Shown here: positions 45,119-53,863 of the stretch, piece by piece
How positions within the stretch are numbered: position 1 is the first letter of the stretch
Layout of the letters: the number at the start of each line of letters is the position of its first letter
Position numbers and translations under genes: made by a program
Notes under the pieces: generated by a model
Told to the model about the DNA's origin: nothing
What the model saw: only the letters and a program-made list of their open reading frames with translations
Database searches by the model: none
Source: an uncultured Desulfovibrio sp.
GTDB taxonomy: Bacteria; Desulfobacterota; Desulfovibrionia; Desulfovibrionales; Desulfovibrionaceae
Reading direction: 5' to 3'
Assembly: GCA_944327295.1 (NCBI GenBank)
Contig: CALVHF010000006.1
Location: forward strand, 1 to 64,000
Length of the DNA: 64,000 nucleotides

Positions 45119-45145
45119 TGCGTATCGTGCACCCTGATACGGAAG

Positions 45146-45179
45146 AGCCCGCCACACTCCCTTGTGTGACGGGCTTTTT
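45146..45179 (+). terminator. Intrinsic terminator of the PerR/Fur-type gene
   Basis: AGCCCGCCACAC (45146-45157) pairs with GTGTGACGGGCT (45164-45175, one mismatch), followed by T5. Confidence 0.9.
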
Positions 45180-45210
45180 GTCTCTTCTTTTGGGAGACGC
45201 CACTCTGTTT

Positions 45211-45723
45211 TTAGTAGGGGGCTAGTGTTTCCGGGTTGCGGGCAATAGGGGCGTATTCCGCTTCTGCGGCACGAAGGAGGTCGTCGGGAGCAAGTTCGAG
45301 CTGTACGCCGCGCTGTCCGGCACTTACAAAGATCGTCTCGTGCAGCATGGCTGTCTCGTCCACAAAGACCGGGTATTTCTTCTTGCCTGCCAGGGGAGAA
45401 CAGCCGCCGCGAACATAGCCTGTGAGAGGAAAGACTTCCTTTAGGTGCACCATGGCGACCTGCTTGTTGCCGCTGGCCCTGGCCAGGGCCTTTAGGTCAA
45501 GTTCCGCGTCCGCAGGAATGCAGGCCATGAGAATGCCGTTCTTGTCGCCCCGTGTCACCAGGGTCTTGAACACCCTGGCGTTGTCCTCGCCCAGCTTTGC
45601 CGCCATGCTCACTGCCGAAAGATCGTCCAGGTCCACTTCAGCCTCGTGCATGCTGTATTCGATGCCAAGCTCATCCAAGAGTCGTGCCGCATTGGTCTTG
45701 GACGTCTTTTTGTCGTGACTCAT
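45211..45723 (-). CDS. ybaK: Cys-tRNA(Pro)/Cys-tRNA(Cys) deacylase YbaK/EbsC
   Basis: A 170-residue YbaK-type editing hydrolase that clears misacylated Cys-tRNA(Pro). Family motifs are AARLLDELGIEYSMHEAE, KTLVTRGDKNGILMACIPADAELDLKALA-type core, and LTGYVRGGCSPLAGKKKYPVF. ATG 45723 is the likely start. It is the last gene of the minus-strand set that includes rluD-coaE, 50 bases downstream of it. Confidence 0.94.
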   Translation of the reverse strand: MSHDKKTSKTNAARLLDELGIEYSMHEAEVDLDDLSAVSMAAKLGEDNARVFKTLVTRGDKNGILMACIPADAELDLKALARASGNKQVAMVHLKEVFPLTGYVRGGCSPLAGKKKYPVFVDETAMLHETIFVSAGQRGVQLELAPDDLLRAAEAEYAPIARNPETLAPY

Positions 45724-45773
45724 TCCGTGTGCCTCTTCTCCGTATCCTGTTTCCAGTGCCTGCCCAATCCGTC

Positions 45774-47480
45774 TCAGGCCCTGCCTTCTTCCCTGCGCGC
45801 TTTCGCGTTCTGCCACAGCGTGCGGAAGAAGTCCGTGATTCGTGTCGTGCGCTCCCTTCTTCTCTGTTCAAGTTCAGGCAGGATCTCTTCCTCAAGCCTG
45901 CGAGCAAGATCCTTCTTGTCGCCCGTGTTGTCGAGTACAAGGTCGCAGGCGGACAGTTTCTTTTCCTCGTCCCACTGCCAGTGTTCTATGGTTGCGATTT
46001 TTTCTTCCGACCAATTCCTGGTGGCCGCAAGCCTGGTCGTTCTGGTGGCAAGAGGGGCCCTGATCCCAAGTGTCAGTGGGGCTTGCGCAAAGCGCCCCTT
46101 GTGCCAGCCGCACTCGAAATAGAGCGGAATTTCGGCAACGGCAAGTTCCCGCCCATCCTTCTGGCAGCGGGCAAAAAAGTCGCGGATGTCCCCCAGGACC
46201 AGCCTGTGGCACAATTCCTCCACTTCCCTGCGCACATCAGGGGACTGCGAAAAGGCTGCCATGAGCTGCGTGCGATCCACGCTGCCCGTCTCGTCCAGGA
46301 TATCGCTGCCAAGTCTCCGGCACAGCCACTGGGCGACCTCGCCTCCTGCCAGGTAGTAGCCCTTCACAAGTTCGTCCGCGCTGATGACGGGAATGCCGTG
46401 TCTTGCGATCATCTTGAGGACAAGGCTCTTGCCGCTGCCGGGATTGCCCGTAACAACCAGGGGCTGGGTCTCGAAGGCTCTCTGGACAAGACAGTTCAGA
46501 AAATCTTGCGGCGGAGGCAGGGTCAGGGAAAGCTCTTCGCCGCCTGTCGGGTGGGGTACTGTCAGGGAAAAGGCGTGGAGCATGACCCTTGGAGCGAGAG
46601 CTGCCATGGGGGCGGGCGCGTAGGTGGCGTCCCCCAGAAGCGGGTGTCCGAGGTGCGCCATGTGCACGCGTATCTGATGGGTACGGCCTGTGTGGATGTG
46701 CACGCGTACAAGGGAGGCGCTTTCGTCCCCGGCCACCCACAGGCGCTCGAAGGTCGTTCTGGCTTCCCGTCCGCCCTGGGAGACCGGCACGCAGGCCATG
46801 CGCGTCTTGTGCACAGGATCCCTGCCTATGCTCATGGTGCAGGACCCGTTTTCCGGCGTCTTGCCCGCCACAATGGCAAGGTAGATTTTGCGCACCCTGC
46901 GCTCGGCAAAGGCCCTGGTGAGGAAGAGTCGTGCCTTCTCGTTTCGTGCGACGATGAGAAGGCCGCTTGTCTCCTTGTCGAGACGGTGCACTATGCCGGG
47001 TCTCAGGCCGCCCATGGCGCCAAGTTCCGGATACCGAAACAACAGGCGCTGAATGAGCGTGTTGGCAGGGCAGGACGGACAGGGGTGCACGGTCAGTCCC
47101 GCCTCCTTGGCGCAGACCAGGACGTCCGTGTCCTCGTGGAGCACGGTGACTGCTCCCTCTTCGGGGACAAGGCCGCTTTCCTCGTCCACAAGCTCAAGCT
47201 CGACGCTGTCGCCCATTTTAAGCTTTTGCGCAGCCTGGGTGCAGGTTGTGCCGTTCACAAGGCACAATCCTCTGGCAATGAGCTTCTTTATGCCTTCCCG
47301 GGAAAGAGCGGCACTCCCTTCCTCTCCCTTGCTCTCTTCGGCGCACACGTCCCCGTCCCAGGCCTCTTCCGGGGCCTTTTCCGGCGTGGTGCCGGATGGT
47401 TCAAGATTCTGGCACAGGAACTTGTCCAGGCGGACCTTGCCGGAGTTTTGCGGGACAGTCAGGCGCAGTGTGCGGGCCAT
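45774..47480 (-). CDS. coaE: Fused 23S rRNA pseudouridine synthase (RluD-like) and dephospho-CoA kinase
   Basis: A 568-residue bifunctional protein. Residues 1 to about 330 are an RluA/RluD-family pseudouridine synthase: an S4-like N-terminal part (KVRLDKFLCQNL), then the catalytic motif HRLDKETSGLL with Asp168, and HTGRTHQIRVHMAHLGHPLLGD. From about 338 a CoaE domain follows, with P-loop GNPGSGKS (345-352) and ISADELVKGYY; it phosphorylates dephospho-CoA, the last step of CoA synthesis. No other coaE is in the window. ATG 47480 lies 9 bases after the NlpC/P60 gene stop. Confidence 0.94.
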   Translation of the reverse strand: MARTLRLTVPQNSGKVRLDKFLCQNLEPSGTTPEKAPEEAWDGDVCAEESKGEEGSAALSREGIKKLIARGLCLVNGTTCTQAAQKLKMGDSVELELVDEESGLVPEEGAVTVLHEDTDVLVCAKEAGLTVHPCPSCPANTLIQRLLFRYPELGAMGGLRPGIVHRLDKETSGLLIVARNEKARLFLTRAFAERRVRKIYLAIVAGKTPENGSCTMSIGRDPVHKTRMACVPVSQGGREARTTFERLWVAGDESASLVRVHIHTGRTHQIRVHMAHLGHPLLGDATYAPAPMAALAPRVMLHAFSLTVPHPTGGEELSLTLPPPQDFLNCLVQRAFETQPLVVTGNPGSGKSLVLKMIARHGIPVISADELVKGYYLAGGEVAQWLCRRLGSDILDETGSVDRTQLMAAFSQSPDVRREVEELCHRLVLGDIRDFFARCQKDGRELAVAEIPLYFECGWHKGRFAQAPLTLGIRAPLATRTTRLAATRNWSEEKIATIEHWQWDEEKKLSACDLVLDNTGDKKDLARRLEEEILPELEQRRRERTTRITDFFRTLWQNAKARREEGRA

Positions 47481-47489
47481 TTCTTGCCT

Positions 47490-48818
47490 CTATCGCGGTG
47501 TTCCGCCCAACACCGTCAGGGTGTGGAAGCGGTCACCGATGGTTGTGTTGTTGGTCAGATTGGGCAGTTCCTTGCCGGGAGTGAGGCTTGAGACAATGAC
47601 CTTGCCCACAATGAGCCTGTTGTCCTCGCCTGCAGGTTCATCCACGCGGATGCCCCAGAGATCGTGCAGGATGACGGGGCGTCCCTTGTAGGTGCCCACA
47701 TAGAGCACCACATGGCCCTTCAGGGTGACCAGGGAGGCAAAGGGCACGCCTTGGCGCACAATGGTTGCCTCGCGTTCGCGCACGCTCATGTTCCTGAGCG
47801 AGATGCGTTCGCCGGCCCGTGCCTGGGCCTGGGAGTTTCTGGGCAACCAGATGCCGAAGGGGGCCATGAGATCGCGGGTCATGGCCGAGCAGTCACGCAA
47901 GTCCAGCATGCCGCCCCAGCCGTACTTCTGGCCCACCATGGCATTGCCAAGCCGGGCCACATTGCCTTCCGTCATGGGCAGGGGCATGGCTTCCACGGAA
48001 CCGGGAACCACATTGGCACGCATGGCAACGGCCAGGCCGCTCTTGTCCTTCACGGGCACCATGACGGCATTGACGCCTGCTGCAGGCAGAATCACGCCTA
48101 TGTCCGCCACACGGCCCGTGGCACCGAGCACGGTGTGCTCCTGCACAATGGCTGCCAGGGGACTGGCCTCCCAGCTCTCCATGAAGGTCTCGGTGACAGG
48201 GGCCACATCCCTTGCGTCCACCCAGCCGCAGGCAATGGAGGTCTCCACATAGTACCAGCGCTTGTCTGCAGTTCTGTGACACAGGAGCACGGGCAGGCCC
48301 ACGGGCAGGCGCGAGTACTGGAAGTAGTCAAAGGGATTTTCCTGTGGATCCGGGGTCGGCTCCGTGAAGCGGGGCAGGTGGGTAGGCATTTCCCGCAGAT
48401 CCGTCGAGGTCACCACAATGCCGGGACGGTTGATGTTGGGATAGGTCTGCATGCGCGCATTGCTGCGCATGGCTTTCCATTCCCTGTCCTGCCAGCGAAC
48501 CGAGCCGTTCTTCCAGCCCCTGGCCTTGCGGTTGAGCATGAGCGAGGCGTCCCTTCTGCTGATGGAGGGCTTTTTCATGTGCCAGGCGCCAAAGAGGGTG
48601 CTGCGGAACTCTTCCAGGGCTGCGTTTTGCTCGGCAGGGCTCAGTATGGGGCTGGACGCGTCCTTTTTGACATAGGCTGTCAGATCCTGGGGAAAGAGGC
48701 GCAGGTCTGCGATTTCGCACCTGCCGGTATAGACGGGCGGTTGGGCCGGCTTGCCGGCACAGCCTGCCAGGACAAGACACAGGACAAGGCAGGCAAGACG
48801 GGTATAAGACTGAGCCAT
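47490..48818 (-). CDS. NlpC/P60 cell-wall endopeptidase lipoprotein with SH3 domains
   Basis: A 442-residue lipoprotein: signal MAQSYTRLACLVLCLVLAGC with lipobox LAGC, then SH3-like domains (about 120-270; YYVETSIACGWVDARDVAPV) and a C-terminal NlpC/P60 cysteine peptidase. The catalytic cysteine is in LRDCSAMTRDL, and the histidines lie in KGHVVLYVG and LHDLWGI. Such enzymes cut gamma-D-glutamyl-diaminopimelate bonds in peptidoglycan peptides. ATG 48818 follows AAGGAG; upstream open frame lacks a signal. It sits 41 bases downstream of the DUF2156-like gene. Confidence 0.9.
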   Translation of the reverse strand: MAQSYTRLACLVLCLVLAGCAGKPAQPPVYTGRCEIADLRLFPQDLTAYVKKDASSPILSPAEQNAALEEFRSTLFGAWHMKKPSISRRDASLMLNRKARGWKNGSVRWQDREWKAMRSNARMQTYPNINRPGIVVTSTDLREMPTHLPRFTEPTPDPQENPFDYFQYSRLPVGLPVLLCHRTADKRWYYVETSIACGWVDARDVAPVTETFMESWEASPLAAIVQEHTVLGATGRVADIGVILPAAGVNAVMVPVKDKSGLAVAMRANVVPGSVEAMPLPMTEGNVARLGNAMVGQKYGWGGMLDLRDCSAMTRDLMAPFGIWLPRNSQAQARAGERISLRNMSVREREATIVRQGVPFASLVTLKGHVVLYVGTYKGRPVILHDLWGIRVDEPAGEDNRLIVGKVIVSSLTPGKELPNLTNNTTIGDRFHTLTVLGGTPR

Positions 48819-48859
48819 GAAAACTCCTTGGACAGGGCAGGGCCGAAAACGGCAGGACA

Positions 48860-49753
48860 TCAGCCCAGAGTGACCGTGAATTTGTGCAGGAAGCCGGCTG
48901 GATGATAGCTCTCCTTGGCTGCACGCAGTCCTTCTTCGTCGAGATCCTGGGCCCTGTTGATCCACTGCACATCTGTGCAGGCATTCTTGCAGAAAACGTT
49001 GTTGATGGTCTGATAGACACCGCGGATGTCGTTGAGGCCCTTTTCGTAGTGCACGCCCATGGTTTGTTCGTCCAGGCGTTCGCCAATGGAAAAGGCCACA
49101 ATGTCCTTCCCTATGTAGAGGGAGCCTCCGCAGAGATTGCGGAACTTGTCGTAGTGGGAGAGGACGCGGTTGATGGCATCGTTCTCGGCTGTCAGGGACG
49201 GCGAGTGGTCACAATCATGCCACTGGCACCATGTGTCCTGCAAGGCCAGGCAGTCCTCCACCATCCTGTCGTCCAGGGGATGGTAGTCCGGCTCGCCGTA
49301 GGCGCGGATAAAGCCGGAGACGTGGTTCTTTTTCTTGTGGAAGCGGTTGCCGGGCAGGCAGACAAGGTCACTCTGGGCATAGAGGTATTCCCACTGTCCG
49401 CGGGCAGGTGCGGATGTGATGCGTCCGGGCAGCTGCTCCTGCCAGAGTGCTTCCAGTACTTCGGGCACACGGATGAAGGAGACAGGGCCCTGGGCAATGC
49501 AGGCAGCCCAGTCTATGGCATGCCAGTCGCCCACCGGGGCCCAGTAGGCCGTAAAGCAGGGCCAGGTCTGGCGTATCCAGCATAGGTGTTCGGTAAAGCA
49601 CCATTCAAGCCCATAGTGCTGCTGCCAGCCCCAGAGATTGACCAGACTGTAATCGATGGAACGCTGTGGCGTTTTCTGCCAGTAGGAGTAAAAGCGTTCG
49701 GCCTCATCAAGTGTGACAGGAGAAAAATCCAGATCCATGATATGCAGATCCAT
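48860..49753 (-). CDS. DUF2156 / phosphatidylglycerol lysyltransferase C-terminal-like protein
   Basis: A 297-residue soluble protein similar to the DUF2156 family, a GNAT-like fold shared with the catalytic part of lysyl-phosphatidylglycerol synthases. Visible segments are RSIDYSLVNLWGWQQHYGLEW, GNRFHKKKNHVSGFIRAYGE, SIGERLDEQTMGVHYEKGLNDI and WINRAQDLDEEGLRAAKESYHP. No membrane segments. Family members probably transfer an aminoacyl or acyl group, but the substrate is unknown. ATG 49753 is taken; ATG 49738 is possible. Upstream lies a 16-bp perfect palindrome. Confidence 0.8.
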   Translation of the reverse strand: MDLHIMDLDFSPVTLDEAERFYSYWQKTPQRSIDYSLVNLWGWQQHYGLEWCFTEHLCWIRQTWPCFTAYWAPVGDWHAIDWAACIAQGPVSFIRVPEVLEALWQEQLPGRITSAPARGQWEYLYAQSDLVCLPGNRFHKKKNHVSGFIRAYGEPDYHPLDDRMVEDCLALQDTWCQWHDCDHSPSLTAENDAINRVLSHYDKFRNLCGGSLYIGKDIVAFSIGERLDEQTMGVHYEKGLNDIRGVYQTINNVFCKNACTDVQWINRAQDLDEEGLRAAKESYHPAGFLHKFTVTLG

Positions 49754-49821
49754 GAGAGCAAGTCCCGGGCCCGACAGGGCCCGATGCCTCCTTGAAAAGT
49801 ATTGGACTCGAAGATGTCGTT

Positions 49822-49837
49822 CGGAACATGTGTTCCG
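49822..49837. promoter_or_regulatory. Palindrome upstream of the DUF2156-like operon
   Basis: CGGAACA-TG-TGTTCCG is a perfect inverted repeat about 70 bases before the DUF2156-like start. On the minus strand it overlaps TTCCGA, which with AATACT 17 bases on could be the promoter. Candidate operator; no regulator recognised. Confidence 0.4.
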
Positions 49838-50005
49838 GAACCGTGGAGTGCTCAAAAAACGGGGGAGCCGCCGGTCCGGACCAAGGTTCGGCAAATGGTT
49901 GCCAGAATGAGGGCAAGATAAGTCCTTGTCTGCCTTTGTCAGCAGGCAAGGCTGCAGCCGCAGTCCCGCCCGGTCGGACAGATAGGGCGAACATGGCCGT
50001 CTTGT

Positions 50006-51421
50006 TCAGTTTTTGGGGGAGCTCTGTCCTCCGACTTCTGTCCCATGGACCTTCCTCTGATGCATGTGGGAGCGCATGGAATAAGCCGTCCAGCGTCCGC
50101 GAAAGAAGACCCAGAGCATGCACAGGGTCTGCAGAACCTGGGAAATGAGCATGGCTAGAAAGACGCCGCCGGCCGTTCCCCAGAGAATATGGCCGAGCAG
50201 ATAGCCCAGGGGGATGCGCAGCCCCCAGAAGCTGCCGCCAAAGACCATGAGATTGTAGTGGGTCGCCCCTGCGCCGACCATGACGCCGCCAAGAACCGTG
50301 GAGGCTATGGAAAAGGGGGTGGAGAGCAGGTTGTAGAAGAGGTAGTCCACAATGTAGTGCCTGGTTGTGGGATCCAGGGAGAGCAGGGCGGCCAGTTCGG
50401 TCCTGAAGGGCCAGATAAGGATGGCGGCAATGCTCATGAGCACCACGGCTGTGCGCAGCAGGGAGAAGGACACTCTGCGTGCCTCGGCCTCCCTGCCGGC
50501 ACCAAGGCAGTTGCCCACCAGGACCGAGGCCGACATGTTGAAGGCCATGGCCGGCATGAAGAGAAAGGCCTCTATGCGCAGGCCGGCCGTGAGACCAGCT
50601 AGGGCAGCCACGCTGTCTGTGGGCACGGACGCGACCAGAATGAAGAGGACAAGGTAGCCGGACTGCCAGACCAGGGAGGAAAAGCCGGCGGGTATGGCCA
50701 CACGGACGAGATAGGGCAGGCCCACCTTGAGCCAGGCCAGGCTTGGCAGGTATCTGTGGCTCAGATAGCCGTCCTTTATGAGAATGGAGCAGTTGAGCAG
50801 GGCACCGAAGCAGGAAGCTGCAACACTGGCCCAGGCAATGCCGAGATAGCCCCACTGGGGCAGACCGAAGAGGCCAAAGCTCGTTCCGAAGCAGAACAGA
50901 GCGTGCAGGACGGTGACCATGGAGGCAACAATAAGGGGAGGAATGACTCTGCGCGTGGCCCTGAAGATGACCCCGGAGGAGGCATAGACATACTGGAAGG
51001 GCAGGCCAATCATAAAGATCTGCCAGATGTCCCGGGCCACGGGCTGGATTTCGGCAGGGATCTGCAAAAGCTGCAGGATGTCGGCGGCAAGAAGAGAGCC
51101 TGCGGCACCCATGAGAATGCCGAGCAGCAGGGAGAGAATCAGGGTGGTTGAGATGTAGAGATTGGCCCTGCGCACCCGCAAGGCGCCCAGAGACTGGCTG
51201 ACTGCGGCTGTGGCGCCGGAGGATACGGCCAGACAGATCACCGAGAGAAAGAGCGAGCACTGATTGGCCATGCCCAAGGCTGCCTGGACATCGGCTCCCA
51301 GGCGTCCTGCTGTCCAGACAGGCGTAAGCGTCATGAAGAACATGACGTACATCATGAGGAGCTGTGGCCAGGTCAGGCGCCATATGGCTCTGGGGGAAGT
51401 GGAAAGATCCGGTGTCTGCAT
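50006..51421 (-). CDS. MATE-family efflux transporter
   Basis: A 471-residue integral membrane protein with about 12 hydrophobic segments in two pseudo-repeats, as in MATE cation-coupled multidrug exporters: WPQLLMMYVMFFMTLTPVWTAGRLG at the N-terminus, AVSQSLGALRVRRA, and NCLGAGREAEARRVSF in the second half. The C-terminus is a short basic tail. It lies between lysA and the DUF2156-like gene; the 250-base gap after it makes co-transcription uncertain. Substrate not predictable. Confidence 0.9.
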   Translation of the reverse strand: MQTPDLSTSPRAIWRLTWPQLLMMYVMFFMTLTPVWTAGRLGADVQAALGMANQCSLFLSVICLAVSSGATAAVSQSLGALRVRRANLYISTTLILSLLLGILMGAAGSLLAADILQLLQIPAEIQPVARDIWQIFMIGLPFQYVYASSGVIFRATRRVIPPLIVASMVTVLHALFCFGTSFGLFGLPQWGYLGIAWASVAASCFGALLNCSILIKDGYLSHRYLPSLAWLKVGLPYLVRVAIPAGFSSLVWQSGYLVLFILVASVPTDSVAALAGLTAGLRIEAFLFMPAMAFNMSASVLVGNCLGAGREAEARRVSFSLLRTAVVLMSIAAILIWPFRTELAALLSLDPTTRHYIVDYLFYNLLSTPFSIASTVLGGVMVGAGATHYNLMVFGGSFWGLRIPLGYLLGHILWGTAGGVFLAMLISQVLQTLCMLWVFFRGRWTAYSMRSHMHQRKVHGTEVGGQSSPKN

Positions 51422-51563
51422 GGATTTGTCTGAACGCCTGCCCCTGGGGCAGGGAAGGGATCGCGTGAAGGCGTGTGATGACGCGTGAAGGGGCGGCGCT
51501 CAACCAGCGCAGAATGCACCCTTCAAGCCGGCACCCTGCGCTCTTCCTGGGGGGCCGGCAAGC

Positions 51564-51600
51564 AAAAAATCCTCTTTTTGCGATGAGGACAAAAAGAGGA
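51564..51600 (-). terminator. Intrinsic terminator of lysA
   Basis: On the minus strand TCCTCTTTTT (51600-51591) pairs with AAAAAGAGGA (51579-51570), followed by T6. Confidence 0.9.
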
Positions 51601-51660
51601 CTGCTTCCTGTGCCTGGCCACGAGCAGGGACAGGCACAGGGTAGAATGGTTTCGGAACGC

Positions 51661-52926
51661 CTAGAGGGTAGTCGCCGTGAGGTCGTCCAGGGTCTGGCGG
51701 CGGCGGATGAGGCGTGCCTCGCCCGATTCCGTGATGAGGACTTCCGCAGGCAGGGGCCTTGTATTGTAATTGGAGGCCATGGAGAAGCCGTAGGCGCCGG
51801 CATCCAGCACACCCACGAGATCGCCTTCATGGATTTCGGGCCAGAGGCGATCCTTGGCCATGATGTCGCCGCTCTCGCAGATGTTGCCAACCAGGGTCTG
51901 TTCCATGACCGGGCGCTCGCAGCTTGCGTCGCCATAGATTTCCACATCGTGGAAGGAACCGTACATGGCCGGGCGCACCAGCACGTTGAAGCCAAGATCC
52001 GTGCCCACGTAGCGGCGCGGTCCGTTGTTCTTCACGGCTTCCACGCTGCCCAGGAGCAGGCCGCATTCGGCCACCACATAGCGGCCTGGTTCCACCAGGA
52101 AGCGGCCCTCGTAACCGTGCCGAGCCTTCCAGGAGACGAAGAGTTCGTCCAGTCGTGCGCCGAGGTCGGCCAGATCCAGGCGGGCCTCGTTCTCGTACTT
52201 GTGGTAGGGGATACCGAAGCCGCCGCCAAAGTCAATGACCTCGATCTGGCTGCGCAGGGAGGCCGGGAAGCCGGCAATGAGGTGCAGCAGGACATCGGCG
52301 GCTGCCACGTAGCCGTCAGGCTGCATGAAGAGGGAGCCTATGTGCTGGTTCACGCCGGCCAGGGTGAGATGATGCTTTTCCAGAATGCGGAAGGCCTCGT
52401 CCTGATCCTCCGGGCAGACACCAAACTTGGTTTCCTTGCCGGCAGTAATGACCTTCTTGTGGTGACCGGCACCGATGCCGGGATTGAAGCGGATCATGAC
52501 CCTGCCGCCGGGATTGAAGCTGCCGTACATGTCGAGCTGGGAGAGGGAGTCCACGCTCACGAGGACCTTGTGGGCAATGGCATTCTTCATTTCCGCAGGA
52601 GAAATGTTGTTGGAAATGTAAAAAATGTGCTCGCTGTCATAGCCGGCCAGCAGATCCATGTGCAGTTCGCCGGGGCTCATGGCATCCACAGTCAGTCCTT
52701 CCTCGCGCACAATCTGCAGGATGGTCTTGTTGGTATTGGCCTTGGCAGAATAGTTGACGACAAAGCCCTGGGTCTTGCACATGCCGGTGAGTTCCCGGCA
52801 GCGCTGGCGCAGGATGGTTTCATTGTAGACATAGAGCGGGGTGCCGAATTCTTCGGCTAGGGAAGCAGGTGTACGGGCGCCAAAGAAGGAGGTGCCGTCT
52901 GTATATGCAGAGCGGATGTTGGCCAT
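51661..52926 (-). CDS. lysA: Diaminopimelate decarboxylase
   Basis: LysA decarboxylates meso-diaminopimelate to lysine. The 421-residue fold type III PLP enzyme has the PLP lysine Lys62 in NYSAKANTN, the glycine-rich FGGGFGIPY loop, EPGRYVV, and the active-site cysteine in NICESGD. ATG 52926 follows AAGGATC. Its likely promoter (TTGACA 53021-53016) overlaps a GC-rich palindrome. It ends in its own terminator, so it is probably monocistronic. Confidence 0.96.
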   Translation of the reverse strand: MANIRSAYTDGTSFFGARTPASLAEEFGTPLYVYNETILRQRCRELTGMCKTQGFVVNYSAKANTNKTILQIVREEGLTVDAMSPGELHMDLLAGYDSEHIFYISNNISPAEMKNAIAHKVLVSVDSLSQLDMYGSFNPGGRVMIRFNPGIGAGHHKKVITAGKETKFGVCPEDQDEAFRILEKHHLTLAGVNQHIGSLFMQPDGYVAAADVLLHLIAGFPASLRSQIEVIDFGGGFGIPYHKYENEARLDLADLGARLDELFVSWKARHGYEGRFLVEPGRYVVAECGLLLGSVEAVKNNGPRRYVGTDLGFNVLVRPAMYGSFHDVEIYGDASCERPVMEQTLVGNICESGDIMAKDRLWPEIHEGDLVGVLDAGAYGFSMASNYNTRPLPAEVLITESGEARLIRRRQTLDDLTATTL

Positions 52927-52984
52927 GGAACAGATCCTTAGAGAGTAGAAAAAATCAGGAAAAACGCAAACTAAGCGTTGATGA

Positions 52985-53021
52985 GGCGGGCACGATAGCG
53001 CCCGCCAACATTCCTTGTCAA
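52985..53021 (-). promoter_or_regulatory. lysA promoter overlapped by a palindrome
   Basis: Minus strand: TTGACA (53021-53016), 18-base spacer, TATCGT (52997-52992). A perfect inverted repeat GGCGGGC...GCCCGCC (53006-53000 with 52991-52985) brackets the -10, suggesting an operator. No lysine riboswitch aptamer was found in the leader. Confidence 0.45.
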
Positions 53022-53335
53022 TACATCTTTTCTGCTTTGCTCGTGACGGAATGGTGACACGTGCAGCCTCCAGGGGGCCCCGGATGTCTGGGCTAGGTCG
53101 CAGGGCCTGCTCGGGCCCAAAGGGGCGCCTGCCCCTGTCCGGCCGGGACAGGGCCCCGGGTGTCTGCAAAAAAATCATGTACTATCAAGCGCTAAGACTT
53201 TTTGAACGGACGCTGCTGCTCTTGTCGAAACAGGCTTTTTAGGATAGGTACATTTCTTTCATATCGATTTGATGCCAGGGTTGAAGCGCCCCGCACGCGG
53301 GGGCCGCCCCGATTTTCGCATGATGGAGGACAGGC
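53022..53335. other. Intergenic region lysA / FKBP gene
   Basis: No gene. A hairpin CCCTGTCC/GGACAGGG (53133-53140 with 53146-53153) has no T-tract. The FKBP promoter is not clear. Confidence 0.4.
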
Positions 53336-53764
53336 ATGGGCATAGAAAACGGTGATACTGTCAAGGTTCACTACACAGGCACGTTCCCTGACGGCAGGGA
53401 GTTTGATTCGTCCCGAAATCCGGGCCGCGAGCCGCTGGAATTTACGGTTGGACAGGGACGGATGATTCCCGGATTCGAGGAAGCCGTCCTCGGACATGAA
53501 GTGGGAGACCGCTTTGTGGTGACCCTGCCCTGTGAAAAAGCCTATGGACCCGTGGACCGCAATCTCTTTTTCACGGTTGCCAGAGAGCAGGTGCCGCCGT
53601 CGATTCCCCTGGAAGTCGGTACCAAGATAGAACTGTCCAATGAACATGGCACCATGTATGCCGTTATTTCGGAAGTGACGGATACGGAAATCACGCTGGA
53701 TGCCAATCACGAGCTGGCCGGCAAGGACCTGTGTTTTGACATCGAGATCGTGCAGGTGAGCTAG
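53336..53764 (+). CDS. FKBP-type peptidyl-prolyl isomerase, SlyD-like
   Basis: A 142-residue SlyD-like FKBP: VKVHYTGTFPDGREFDSS, then PLEFTVGQGRMIPGFEEAVLGHEVGD, and an insert-in-flap region before the C-terminal AGKDLCFDIEIV. These enzymes isomerise X-Pro bonds and act as chaperones. The His/Cys-rich nickel-binding tail of E. coli SlyD is missing. ATG 53336 follows GGAGGA. It is 99 bases before glnN without an obvious terminator. Confidence 0.93.
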   Translation: MGIENGDTVKVHYTGTFPDGREFDSSRNPGREPLEFTVGQGRMIPGFEEAVLGHEVGDRFVVTLPCEKAYGPVDRNLFFTVAREQVPPSIPLEVGTKIELSNEHGTMYAVISEVTDTEITLDANHELAGKDLCFDIEIVQVS

Positions 53765-53863
53765 CAGCGTGCAGGCAACTCCCTTTCTTACAACAAGGAG
53801 CAGCAGGGTTCCTTTGGAAGAGAACGAACATTGGTGCCCATCCCCCGGTGCCCGGAGATTTTC

